64,000 nt of DNA, taken from Molossus alvarezi. Taxonomy: Eukaryota; Chordata; Mammalia; Chiroptera; Molossidae. The stretch is from assembly GCA_037176705.1 (NCBI GenBank), contig CM073899.1:6820001-6884000 (forward strand). The letters run 5' to 3'. The first letter of the stretch is position 1. The number at the start of each line of letters is the position of its first letter. The position numbers were made by a program, and so were the translations under genes. Under the pieces are notes generated by a model. That model saw only the letters and a program-made list of their open reading frames with translations. It was not told the DNA's origin and ran no database searches. Below, in pieces: positions 11,735 to 21,660 of this stretch.

Positions 11735-12328
11735 GCTGAGGCTGGAGTAGCTCACGCTTAGCGCCGAAGGGTTGCAGGTGTGATCCCCAGTCAAGGGCAG
11801 GTGCCTGGGCTGCAGGTGTGATCCCCAGCCAAGGGCAGGTGCCTGGGCTGCAGGTGTGATCCCCAGCCAAGGGCAGGTGCCTGGGCTGCAGGTGTGATCC
11901 CCAGCCAAGGGCAGGTGCCTGGGCTGCAGGTGTGATCCCCAGTCAAGGGCAGGTGCCTGGGCTGCAGGTGTGATTCCCCAGCCAAGGGCAGGTGCCTGGG
12001 CTGCAGGTGTGATCCCCAGCCAAGGGCAGGTGCCTGGGGTGCAGGTGTGATCCCCAGCCAAGGGCAGGTGCCTGGGCTGCAGGTGTGATCCCCAGCCAAG
12101 GGCAGGTGCCTGGGGTGCAGGTGTGATCCCCAGCCAAGGGCAGGTGCCTGGGCTGCAGGTTTGAACCCAGGTCTGGTCGGGGTGGGTGTGGGAGGCAACC
12201 AACTGATGTGTCTCTCTCACACTGATGTTTCTCTAACTCTCTCCCCCTCCCTCCCTCCCTCTGCTCTCTCTAAAAAAAATCAACAGAAAAAATATTCTTG
12301 TGTGAGGATTAACAACAATAAAAAAATT
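11735..12328 (+). mobile_element. VES SINE expanded by an internal minisatellite
   Basis: A VES head ('GGCTGGAGTAGCTCACGCTTA') and a normal VES body and tail ('GGTCGGGGTGGGTGTGGGAG', 'ATGTGTCTCTCTCACACTGA', 'TGTGAGGATTAACAA') flank ten tandem copies of a 38-bp unit. The unit corresponds to the SINE's B box plus the similar segment just downstream of it. A normal copy is about 230-270 bp; this one is about 590 bp. It is inserted in an old L1 relic. Minus-strand open frames of 64-162 codons here simply translate the minisatellite. Confidence 0.9.
11769..12149. repeat. 38-bp minisatellite, 10 copies, inside a VES SINE
   Basis: The unit starts 'GGGCTGCAGGTGTGATCCCC' and continues with AGCCAAGGGC-AGGTGCCT. 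Unit starts are 11769, 11807, 11845, 11883, 11921, 11959, 11998, 12036, 12074 and 12112, with an eleventh start at 12150 that passes into the normal SINE. The sixth unit has one extra T (39 bp). Units 1 and 5 read AGTCAAGG; the rest read AGCCAAGG. Units 8 and 10 start GGGGTG while 7 and 9 start GGGCTG, so the last four form a 76-bp two-unit higher-order repeat. Confidence 0.96.
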
Positions 12329-13306
12329 CATAATGATGCAGTGTCAAATCTAAAAATATCAATAGTAATGATTAGATTTCATATATCTGATAACATCATT
12401 TTAAAAGCTATAAATTAAAAACTGATGAAACAACAACAGAAATAAACAAATTGATAATCATGGAAGGAGACTTTAATACAATTCAATAAATAAGCAATTA
12501 GATGAAAGTAAATAATCTATCAAGGTATGGAGATTTTGAACTATACATTTAATAAAATTTACCTAATTGACATTTAGGACACTAGACTCAACAAAAATCT
12601 AGTACACACTTTTTTAATTTTACTGGAAACTGCAAAAAATAATTATGTGTTTTGATCTCAAATAAGTTTTATTATTCAACGATGTGCAGCATCCTAAAAA
12701 GAATTAAATCAGAGAACAGTATTTAAAGATAACGGGAATATCACCCTCAAATGTTTAGAGCTTAAACAACAAACATGCACAAATCAAAGAAAAAACATAA
12801 AAGGAAATTAAAAAACAGGTTGAACCAAAAGACAGTGAAGATATGCCATATCAACCTTGAGAGATCCAGCAAAGGCTAGTTTTAGAATTTTAATCTATGC
12901 GCATGCCTTTGAAAATTGTGAAATCAAGAAACTGGGAATTTCAATCAAGGAGTAGAAAATGTTAGGAGACAGAGAAAAAAAGTTTAGAGAGCATAAGAGA
13001 AGAGAAAGATCCAAAAACAAAGTTAAATGAAATAAGAAAGTATTGAATACAGTCTTTAATGACATATTTAAAAAAAGTAAAATAGGTAATCATCAAAAGC
13101 AAAAATATTATTTGATATGAATACTCATGGAATGAGAAGGCATAAATTACTAATATCTACACTCAGAGCCTACAGACATTATAATTATGTTGAAATTATA
13201 GTATAAACAACATTTTTCAAATTAATTTAAAAATTTTAGTGAAATATATTAATTCCAAAAAAAATATCAGAACAGATGCAGGAAGATATTTTTTAATGAG
13301 CAATCC

Positions 13307-13535
13307 CGGCCCAGCCAGTGTTGCTCAATGGTTGAGCATTGACCCCTGCACCAAGAGGTCACCAGTTTGATTCCCAGTCAGGACACATGCTGGGGTTGTG
13401 GGCCAGATTCCTAGGGGGGGGCATGCAGGAGGTGGCCAATTGATGTTCTCTCTCATCGATGTTTCTATCTCTCTCTCCCTCTCCCTTTAAAATTAATAAA
13501 GAAAAAATATTTTAAATAATTAAAAAATAAATAAG
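13307..13535 (+). mobile_element. VES SINE, tail type B
   Basis: The head 'CCCAGCCAGTGTTGCTCAAT' and the anticodon-arm region 'GAGCATTGACCCCTGCACCA' lead to 'AGAGGTCACCAGTTTGATTC', 'CATCGATGTTTCTATCTCTC' and an A/T-rich tail. An 11-bp perfect target duplication, ATGAGCAATCC, lies at 13,296-13,306 and 13,536-13,546. It interrupts the old L1 relic. Confidence 0.93.
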
Positions 13536-14071
13536 ATGAGCAATCCTGTAGTTATTATAGCAATTTGATCTGTAATTTAAAATATCTCCAAAAGAAAATT
13601 TTGGGTTCTATTTACTCCACCTACAATCTCTACTTAACATTTAAGAAAAAATAAACCAAATATTTGTAAAGTCCTCATATACAAGATTAACAGAAAGATC
13701 ACTCCCTAACTCAATTTATGAGGCTAACATGACCTTAATAGCCAACCTGACAAGGATGGTCAATGCGAAGAAGGAAATTTACATTTTTATCACTTTAAAT
13801 AGAAAAAAGGTGTAAATTTATTTATGAAATCAATCCAGTGACATTTAAAAGAGTCAATATAATATGCCATGTAAACAGATCACAATGAAGGATTAAAATT
13901 ATCCAGGCTTTCTGAAGACCACCTCAAACTAATAAAAATAATATCAAATGTAAATTGCAAGTGCAAAATAAATTTAGAAAAATCTCTAAAAATGCAGAAA
14001 AAAACTTTTAATGAAATGCAATATCTACTTATAACAAAGACCCTAAAAACGTAAAAATAAAATATAATCTA

Positions 14072-14262
14072 GTCCTGACTGGTGTGGCTCAGTGGTTGGA
14101 GCATCTGCCCTTGTACCTAAGGGTCTCGGGTTTGATTCCTGGTCAAGGGCACACGGGAGGCAATCACGTGTGTCTTTCATATGTATATCTCTGTCTCTCT
14201 CTCTCTCCCTCCCTCTCTTCTACTTTGTCTAAAACCAGTGGAAAAAATGCAGAGGTACAGGT
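14072..14262 (+). mobile_element. VES SINE, internally shortened
   Basis: A normal head ('CCTGACTGGTGTGGCTCAGT', B box GGTTTGATTCC) is followed, directly after 'GGTCAAGGGCACAC', by 'GGGAGGCAATCACGTG' and the CT-rich body. The segment between the B box and the body (usually about 40 bp) is therefore missing. It ends 'AACCAGTGGAAAAAATGCAG'. Confidence 0.85.
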
Positions 14263-15600
14263 CACTTCCAGTGCCATCTCCACCATGGCATTTGTCCACT
14301 TACAACTGACTGCTGAGCAGCTGACACAGTGGATCTCAGCAGAGACAAAGTTTATGTAACACGTGTTCGATTTCAGAGCCCTCCAACAAAACAATCAACA
14401 GGATGCAACATGTAAGTGAAAATGAATAAGTAATAAGCTAGACATCATGAAGAGTGTAGCAAAGTTCATAAGCACTCAGACCTGATTGTGACTATTTAAA
14501 TTGCACTTACGATTTTATTTTGCCAAAATTAAAGTAAATCCTTTCTGGAGCTAGAGAACATCATTCTGAGCCTCAAGATATGTCTATATTTTTTATCTGC
14601 AATGTATCCTATTTAAGCAATATTTGAAGCCATACAAGGAGAGAAAAATTAATGCAATTCAGAAAACCAAGGGATAAAATAGATAACAGGAGAAAAAACA
14701 CAAACCCAGTATTATCAGAGAAATGCATGGATGGTCCTTCTCTCTTGCTAGTGGGAGTGAGTCCTATGCTATCTTGAGGAAAAGAATTTTCTGAGAATCA
14801 CATGAGAGGATGAGTAATTTTTATTTGTGCAGAATTATATTTTTGGGTTTGCAAAGCTCCATTTCCTTTAATTCAGTCCTAGAAGGTGTGCAGCTGGGGA
14901 TTCAGCAGAGCTAGAAGTAAAGCTAGTGTCCAAAGCTTCCATTCATTGGTGGAATTGGGTCTGGTGTAGCATCAGACTAGTTGTAGACCATTAGTCCACT
15001 GTGAGTGGGGACCACATGCTCATGGGCCATGTGGACTGCAGGGGCACGAGAGCCCCCACAAGCCAGGAGTCCAGAGAAGGAAAGAAAGAGGGAACCGAGA
15101 CAGCAAATCCCTTTGTTTAGGAACTTAAATATCTAAATTCCTCCCGCACTTGCAGTCACACCTGTGTGCCTGACAGGAGAGTATCTTCCCTGTTTCATGC
15201 AGACTTTCCTGGGCATGCCTCCAAACTGCAGCTTCCTGGCAAAGCTGCACAGATGGCCTTCCCTTTGCCTCTGTCCAGTTATTCTTAGCTAATTACAACG
15301 GTGTCAGCAGGAGATTCAGATTTTGGAGGTATCCAACCCAAACTTTACTACTTGGCTCAATATATGTTCAAAATTTAGATGACTAGTTTATAGATTATAG
15401 CGGATAACTGGAAACTGTGAAATAAAAAAACCTGTATCTAGAAATGAAAATAGAATAACTGAAACCACAATGCCATATAAGGATTTACCAGAAGTTTATA
15501 TATGGCTGACAAGAGGAGCACAGAATTAAATGAATTCACAGTCACTGTATACAGAACCAGCATCACAATCGATTGCAAAAAGACCCTTTTCTTACCTATT
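14263..15600. other. No gene; part may be an old LTR, unassigned
   Basis: A mostly unique-looking stretch. The GC-richer block at 14,880-15,280 could be an eroded LTR or exon-like sequence, but I see no diagnostic ends, primer site or domain, so I name nothing. The 148-codon minus-strand frame at 15,438-15,884 runs through the TG repeat and is judged accidental. Confidence 0.4.
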
Positions 15601-15604
15601 GATG

Positions 15605-15640
15605 TGTGTGTATGTGTGTGTGTGTGTGTGTGTGTGCGCA
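15605..15640 (+). repeat. (TG)n microsatellite
   Basis: A TG dinucleotide array with a TATG interruption near its left end, continuing into imperfect alternating purine-pyrimidine DNA to about 15,670. Confidence 0.95.
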
Positions 15641-15749
15641 TGTGCACATGGGCATGTATGTGTGCGTATACACAGATAATTAGAAGAATTACGTTACAAC
15701 TAAAAGCATGAGAGAGTAACAGTCGTTTCTCAAGGCTACAGAAATCTAA

Positions 15750-17300
15750 AGTGCCTACGAAAGGCAAGAGAATAAATATAAACAGTTTATGAAGAGCTTC
15801 GATTTGGTGGCATTCCCGGCCTTGCAGGATCTCAGAATTAGCCTCCAGGCCCGAAGGCTGGAGAGGTGATGTGATACCACCCAAATTCCCATCATCTGTT
15901 CCACCTGGCCCCTTATTCCTTCACACAGCAACATCAACAGCATCTCACAAATTCGTGTCAGCTTCCGATAGTGTTTCCAGGTTATACAGAGACCCTGCGA
16001 GGTCCCTGCCACTGCAGGGTACGTCGCTGGGGTTTCCCCACAGTATCCACCCCCCCCCCCCTCGGAGAGAAGCCCGCGGGCTCGAGGCGTGGATCTGCTC
16101 ACCACTTTCCAACGTGAATGCCCCCTTTCTCTTCCACTGTTCTCTGCATTCAGTGGACACCAACCCCAGACGCTGAGGCCGTTCAGCCCCTGGTAGGCCA
16201 GACTATGCCTCATTACAACCTTCGATGTTATTTGGCGGTGAACTCACCCCGTCGGGGCAAACCGGGAGGCCCGCCTGCCTCCTTCCCCTGCGTGCAGCCC
16301 CAAACCGCTCCTTCAGCCCTTCCCAGGAAACTGCCTTTCTGCCCAAACCGTGGTAATGTCAGCCGCCCACTGTTTGATAAATGTTTCATCAGGTGATTTT
16401 GTTTTGGAGGGGAGACTAGTACAAGACTTTGGCTTTGCTAACATTTCTCTAAGAGAAATCGCAATCAAGTGAACTTGAAGGAGACTGAAGACGAAGAGAA
16501 GCCGCAGTGAGCTAAAGGCACCGAGTGCCTGAACAAGCGGGAGCGATCTTCACTTTTGGTAGAAGGGCATATGGTTGATGACGTGTTTACAAATGAGCCT
16601 ATTGTCATTTCCCATCAGCTGTCCTGTCCCTCTGCCAGCTGCGCCCCGAAGCCAGTGCTGAGCCAGCAGTCACTGCGCAGCACAAAGCCCCTGCGACGGG
16701 GACCACGGCAACGGCTCGCGTTTGTCACCACAAAGGGCTGCCTCTAAAGTCTTTTTTCAAGCATGGAAATTAAGCAGCCTGGGACTGTGCCAGGGTATTT
16801 TGGAAAGTGGCAACCAGGAGAGAAAAAGAGAGGCCACTGTTGTTAGGCAGAAGATTAATCATGAGCTGCTGGGGGGTGGGGGGCTGCCCTGGGGTCCTGA
16901 CCGAGTCAGGACGACACGGCCTTCAGACCACCTCTCTGCCGGCGGCCCGGCGGTCCCTGAAGCCCCTGAAGCAGAGCCCCCGCAGCCAGGTTCCAAATGA
17001 GCCACTTCTGGGAGCACGAGCAGAGGAAAACGATATGACCTCAGTGCGACCTTACTAGGGCCCCAGATAAATTATAATAAAATTTGCATTGCAGTTTTGA
17101 CCACTGCCACCCCCACCACCGTGGATGCATGGATGCATGCCCAGAAGAAATATAGTTATATAACCCTTTTCTGACAAGCCGCCCTGGATGCAAATGAAAG
17201 TCTCCACCTTGAAAATCCCTCATTTAAACCAAATAACGCAGGGAGTTCAGGGCCATTGTCTCTCCCCTTGGCCTGCTCCTCACTTGGAGTGTACTCTCAA
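15750..17300. other. GC-rich unique segment, possible regulatory DNA
   Basis: This is clearly richer in G+C and CpG than its flanks, with a C13 run at 16,049-16,061 and CpG-bearing words such as 'CCCGCGGGCTCGAGGCG' at about 16,072-16,088. No transposon end, A-tail or L1 5' UTR landmark was found. Six short open frames overlap it, but none shows a recognisable domain. The right part has two octamer motifs in opposite orientation, ATTTGCAT (17,082-17,089) and ATGCAAAT (17,188-17,195). It may be an exon-bearing or enhancer-like region; this is inference. Confidence 0.35.
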
Positions 17301-17596
17301 TTAATCCCATTCTGCATTAATTTCACTTTCCTGGGCCTTACAATCTTTTCTGCGTCCTCGAGAAAAACCGAGATGGCAGCCAGCAACCCCACTCGGTAAC
17401 GGTGTGAGCACACCAAGGCAGGGCGTCTTGTCAGCAGGAGACGTCCATCTTAGATTGATCACTCTCTGACAAAATGAGTCTAGGCCATCTTGCCTCACAA
17501 TTAAAGAGAAAAACAATATTATTTTTGTTGTCTGGGAAAGAGACAACTTAGATATAATGGCATCCAAACTCTCTGCATATAAAAGTGACATTTTCA

Positions 17597-17801
17597 CCCA
17601 GCTGGTATGGCTCAGTGGATTGAGCATGCCCCATGGACTGAGGTGTCCTGGTTCATTCCTCCTTGGGTCACATGTCGGGGTTGCAGGTAGGGGGCGTGCA
17701 GGAGGCAGCAGATTGATGGTTCTCTCTCACATTGAGGTTTCTATTTTTCTTCCTCTCTCTCGAAAAAATCAATAAAAATATTAAAAAATAAATAAATAAA
17801 T
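17597..17801 (+). mobile_element. VES SINE, tail type B
   Basis: The head 'CCAGCTGGTATGGCTCAGTG', the body 'TCTCTCACATTGAGGTTTCT' and the tail 'AAAAAATCAATAAAAATATT' are present. Target duplication: AAAAGTgACAtTTTCA (17,581-17,596) and AAAAGTaACAgTTTCA (17,802-17,817), 14 of 16 matching. Confidence 0.9.
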
Positions 17802-18489
17802 AAAAGTAACAGTTTCAGATGATTGGTAACCTGAACATTTTTCCTTTTCACACAAAGTTATAGTAATTAATCCAAGCTTCTTCTATAAACACTGGGGACC
17901 AGCAGTGAATTAAATACAATGCAATAAAATAATTTAGGTTCCATCTTGAGTGCTAGAGAGTGAAAAAAGAAAAAGCTAAAATATAGGCTATATTCAGAAT
18001 AATAAGTCCTAAGGAAAGAGTTAAAAGAGCAAGCACAGGAAGGGAAGATACAAAGTGTTGCCAAGGGTCTGACATGTTAGATAAGACTGTGTGAGGTCTC
18101 CCAGAGAGAACATCTGAGTACAGGCCCCACAGAGCTGAAGTTCCCCATGTATCTACTGGAGGAAGACAATTCAGGCAGGGGGACAACAAAAGCAAAGACT
18201 GTAATGCAGGAGTTCGACAGAACTATTTGAGGGGATTGTGAGGCCATGGTGGTCAGAGAAAAATGATTAGAGAGGAGAGCTGACCATGAGATAGAATGGA
18301 ATGTGACTCAGATTTGCACAGCCTTGCAGGCCACTGTAAGAACTCTGGCTTTTGCTCTGAGTGAGATGTTAAATTATTGGAGGATTTGAGCAGAGGAGAG
18401 ACTGAATCTGATTTGTGTCTCAGTAGTATCACTCAATTGAAAAGGAAGTGAGAGAAGAGGCAAGGAAGCCTGTAAGAATATCATATATT

Positions 18490-19465
18490 CCTAATAGTCA
18501 GTGAATTTGAACAATATTTTCATGTATCTGATGGTTGTTTGTATGTCTTCTTGGGAGAGGTGTCTGTTCAGGTCCTTTGCACATTTCTTAATGGGATTGT
18601 TTGTTCGGTGGTGAGTTGTATGAGTTCTTTATATTATTTTGGATACTACTCCCTTGTTGGAGTTGTTTGCAAATATCATGTCACATATGGTTGGTTGCCT
18701 TTTTGTTTGGTTGTTGGTTTATTTTACGTGCAGAAGCTGTAAATCAAAACTATAATGAGATATCACATCACACCTGTTACAATGGTTACTATCAACAAGA
18801 CAGGTAATAACAAGTGTTGGAGAGGTTGTGGAAAAAAATGAACCTTCATTTGCTGCTGGTGGTAATATAAACTGATACAATCACTATGGAAAACAGTATG
18901 GTGGTTCCTAAAAAACTAAAAGTAGAGTTACCATATGACCTAGCAATCCCTCTTCTGGGCATCTACATGAAAAACCAGAACATTCATTTGCAAAGATGAA
19001 TTCACCCCTGTGTTCATTGCAGCATTATTCATGGTGCCCAAGACATGGAGACAACCAAAGTGTCCTTCAATAGGGAATTGGATAAAGAAGATATGGTATA
19101 TATACATTATGGAATACTATCAGCCATAAGAAAAAATAAAATATTGTCACTTGTGACCACACGGATGGACCTTGAGAATATTGTAAGTGAAATAAGTCAG
19201 TCAGAAAAAGTTAAGAGCCATCTCATTTATATGTGGGATATAAAACTGAAGTTCATAGACACAGACAGTTCATAACCACAGCATGGTGGTTACCAGAGGG
19301 AAGGGTGTGGGTGGTAGTCAAATATATATGGTGAGAGAATATAAGACTTTGGGTGGAAGGCATCCAATGCATACAGATTGTGTACTATAGAAATGTACAT
19401 CTGAAACCTATACGACCCTACTATTAACCAATGTCACCCAATAAGTTTAATAACATCTAAAAAAA
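18490..19465 (+). mobile_element. LINE-1, 5'-truncated with 5' inversion
   Basis: The segment 18,490-18,738 is an L1 ORF2 C-terminal region in minus orientation ('CTTGGGAGAGGTGTCTGTTC', 'GGTCCTTTGCACATTTCTTA'). At about 18,738 it switches to plus orientation ('AAATCAAAACTATAATGAGA') and runs through the ORF2 end ('ATTATGGAATACTATCAGCC', 'TATGTGGGATATAAAACTGA') to the 3' UTR end 'AATGTCACCCAATAAGTTTA' and a short A run near 19,460. The order fits twin priming of a plus-strand insertion. No clear target duplication is left. Confidence 0.85.
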
Positions 19466-20171
19466 CAATGCTATCACAGCAATTCAGGTGGAAGATGATA
19501 AAGGCTTGGGAAGAAGCAGTAGAGGAGATTTTAGCAAGTTGTTTAACTGAATATTTTTTTGAAAATTGAATTTTAACATATGGTGTGAAAGAAAAAGTGA
19601 GGTGAAGGATGGTGCAAGGTTTTTAATCTTTAAAATCAGAAGATTGGAGATGACCATAATAATATGGGAAAGACTTTGAGAAAATCAGCATTGGAGGAAT
19701 AATCAGGAATAATAATCAGTATTACATATGTTAAGACTATGATCATTTTAGACATAAAGTGAACATAATAAGGTATAAATTTGATAAAGCATTATGAAGT
19801 TCATAGGAATGGTCATGTCTTTTATAGAATCTGAATTCTTCTATTTAAGACTGATATTATAGTCTTGAAACTGGCTAAGTGTGTACTGAGGAGAGATGAG
19901 GCCCGAGGGCAACGTCTTGGAACAGCAGATCATATGAGTGGCAGAAAAGAGGAAAAAATAACAAGCTATTTTGATGTCATGAGAGACAAGTGTAATGAGG
20001 ATAATCAGCTGTGTCCAATGCCACTGAAGACTCAGCTACAGTAAGAGCTGAGAACTGATCATTGATCTAGCAAAACTGTTCATTTGTATCCTTGGGGCAA
20101 ATTCTTACTGGGTTGGGCTCAAGAGAGAATGCAGAAGTCTAACTGAACACATTGAATGTGTAATTCCTCTC

Positions 20172-20383
20172 CTGTATTTATTTATTTTAAAACTTTTTGT
20201 GTTTTTTATTGATTTTAGAGAGAGAAGAAGGGTAAGAGAGAGAGATAGAAACATCAATGAGAGAGAACATCAATTGCTGCCACCTGTGTGCCCCCCACTG
20301 GGGTTTTGACCTATAACCTGGGCATGCGCCTTGACCAGGAATCCAACCAGTGACCTTTTGACTACTGAGCCACACCAGCTGGG
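20172..20383 (-). mobile_element. VES SINE, tail type B
   Basis: On the minus strand the head 'CCCAGCTGGTGTGGCTCAGT' leads through a B-box GGTTGGATTCC to the 'GAGAGAACATC' body complement and the 'TAAAATCAATAAAAAACAC' tail. Target duplication TGTGTAaTTCCTCTC (20,157-20,171) and TGTGTAgTTCCTCTC (20,384-20,398), 14 of 15 matching. Confidence 0.93.
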
Positions 20384-21406
20384 TGTGTAGTTCCTCTCTT
20401 TTAATGAGATTTCCTCTAAAACTGAGCAGAAAATGGAGTGGTCATAAGGAAAATTCAGTGGGGAGGAAAACAATGATGCAAGGAAAGAGGAATGAGAATC
20501 ATTTGGGTGAGCAATGATGGTTGCTTGGAGCTCAGACAGTTCATTTACAGCAACAGCAGAGCACACAGGAATTCAGGGAGGTGGGCAGATGTGTTCAGTT
20601 CTCCTCTAATTGCTTCAATCTACTCAGTGAAGAAGGGAGTAAAACTGTCTTTTAAGATTTAAGATAAGGGTGGTGGTCTAGAGGGCTGAAGAGACAGCAG
20701 AAAGTCACTGAAAAGAGAGGCATAAAAGGACTGGGGTTGGAGAACAACTGCCAACCTGCTTTAGCTCTACTTGAGTTTAGTGATCACAAATTCAGGCTGA
20801 GATGCTATCACAGCTGTTTGTTTCCCTTAGTTATATTTAGCTAAATGAGAACAGTCATCCAGGGGAAGGAAAGTTTGATTTTATCTGAATTATTTTCCAG
20901 GAAGGAGAATAAGGAAGCAAGTGAGCAAAAGATATATGTGAAGGAATGATTCTATTAATTGACCATAGATTTTAAGCTGGGTAAGAGGCATGAAATAAAT
21001 GAAGTAAAATAAAAAATGATGGGATCAGAAAGTGTAAGATTCTAGTAAAATTGGAGTATTGTAGAGTTCAGGACGTTAGAAGGGCTAGGTGAAGGGTCAA
21101 AGGTGTCACTGTAGAGCAAAGAGGTTAAATTTGATGACAGTCGCTTTGAGGTTCCTCACAATGACAAGGTGCAGGGGAAGACCACGGAGGTGAGGGGTTG
21201 AGAAAGCATGAAGGTCACGATGGCTGGGTGACAGCAGGTCGGGAAACAGAAAGGCCAGGACACTTGCCTCTGTCTTCTTCCATGTGGAAAGCAGTGTTAA
21301 AGGACTGATTATGGAGATATCTATGATGATCCACAGACTAACCGGGCGGGTCAGATACATATCTGCAGATTTCTGATGTAGCGGATGGTGATAGTGGATA
21401 GTTGAA

Positions 21407-21408
<2 letters not shown>

Positions 21409-21437
<29 letters not shown>
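21409..21437 (+). repeat. (GT)n microsatellite followed by poly-G
   Basis: A GT dinucleotide array continues into GAGAGA and a run of about 12 G residues ending near 21,457. It lies in the ancient repeat. Confidence 0.95.
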
Positions 21438-21445
<8 letters not shown>

Positions 21446-21660
21446 GGGGGGGGGGGAGATTAGAGTGTCAATACAATGGGAGCAGGCAGAATGCCTATAC
21501 TTCTCCAAGAAGAGTTTGGGAAAGAAACTAGACACCTCTTGAGAGAATTACAGCTACAGAATGAAACAATGATCCACAGGAGAGCCAAGTTTCAATGAAC
21601 TGAGGAAGGTAAGACAATGTAGACTGGGGAGCTAACCAAAGAGAGGATTTGAAAATGACG

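Larger units (their letters stand above)
11635..14065 (+). mobile_element. Old LINE-1 ORF2 relic, interrupted by two VES SINEs
   Basis: A diverged L1 ORF2 endonuclease-to-RT region lies in plus orientation. 'ATGTAGACTTAAGGCAAGAATT' comes before the first VES. After it come 'ACTGATGAAACAACAACAG', 'GGAGACTTTAATACAATTCA' (the GDFNT endonuclease motif region) and 'ACCTAATTGACATTTAGGACAC' (the LIDIYR region). RT-proximal text then continues past the second VES to about 14,065. The reading frames are thoroughly broken. The nested SINEs at 11,735 and 13,307 show that it is older than both. Confidence 0.7.
17930..21660 (+). repeat. Ancient mammalian-wide repeat, split by L1 and VES
   Basis: I recognise the running text of a long purine-rich repeat common in mammalian genomes. 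'GCAGGCCACTGTAAGAACTC' and 'TGGCTTTTGCTCTGAGTGAG' lie at about 18,325-18,370. 'GCTGTGTCCAATGCCACTGA' and 'GAGCTGAGAACTGATCATTG' follow at about 20,008-20,065, then 'ACTGGGTTGGGCTCAAGAGA' near 20,108 and 'ATGATGGGATCAGAAAGTG' near 21,017. I cannot name the family from memory. It has no coding capacity here. A 5'-inverted L1 (18,490-19,465) and a VES (20,172-20,383) are inserted in it. Outer edges are approximate. Confidence 0.5.

Noticed and set aside
11769..12149. Possible CRISPR-like array of regular repeats
   Set aside because: Units are directly adjacent with no spacers, the host is a mammal, and the unit is derived from a SINE.
11732..12220. 162- and 135-codon repetitive open frames on the minus strand, looking like a repeat protein
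   Set aside because: They are two readings of the 38-bp minisatellite inside a VES SINE. Any stop-free unit of this kind yields a long frame; there is no gene context.
15438..15884. 148-codon minus-strand open frame
   Set aside because: It passes straight through the TG microsatellite, giving a run of His-Thr codons; no domain or start context.
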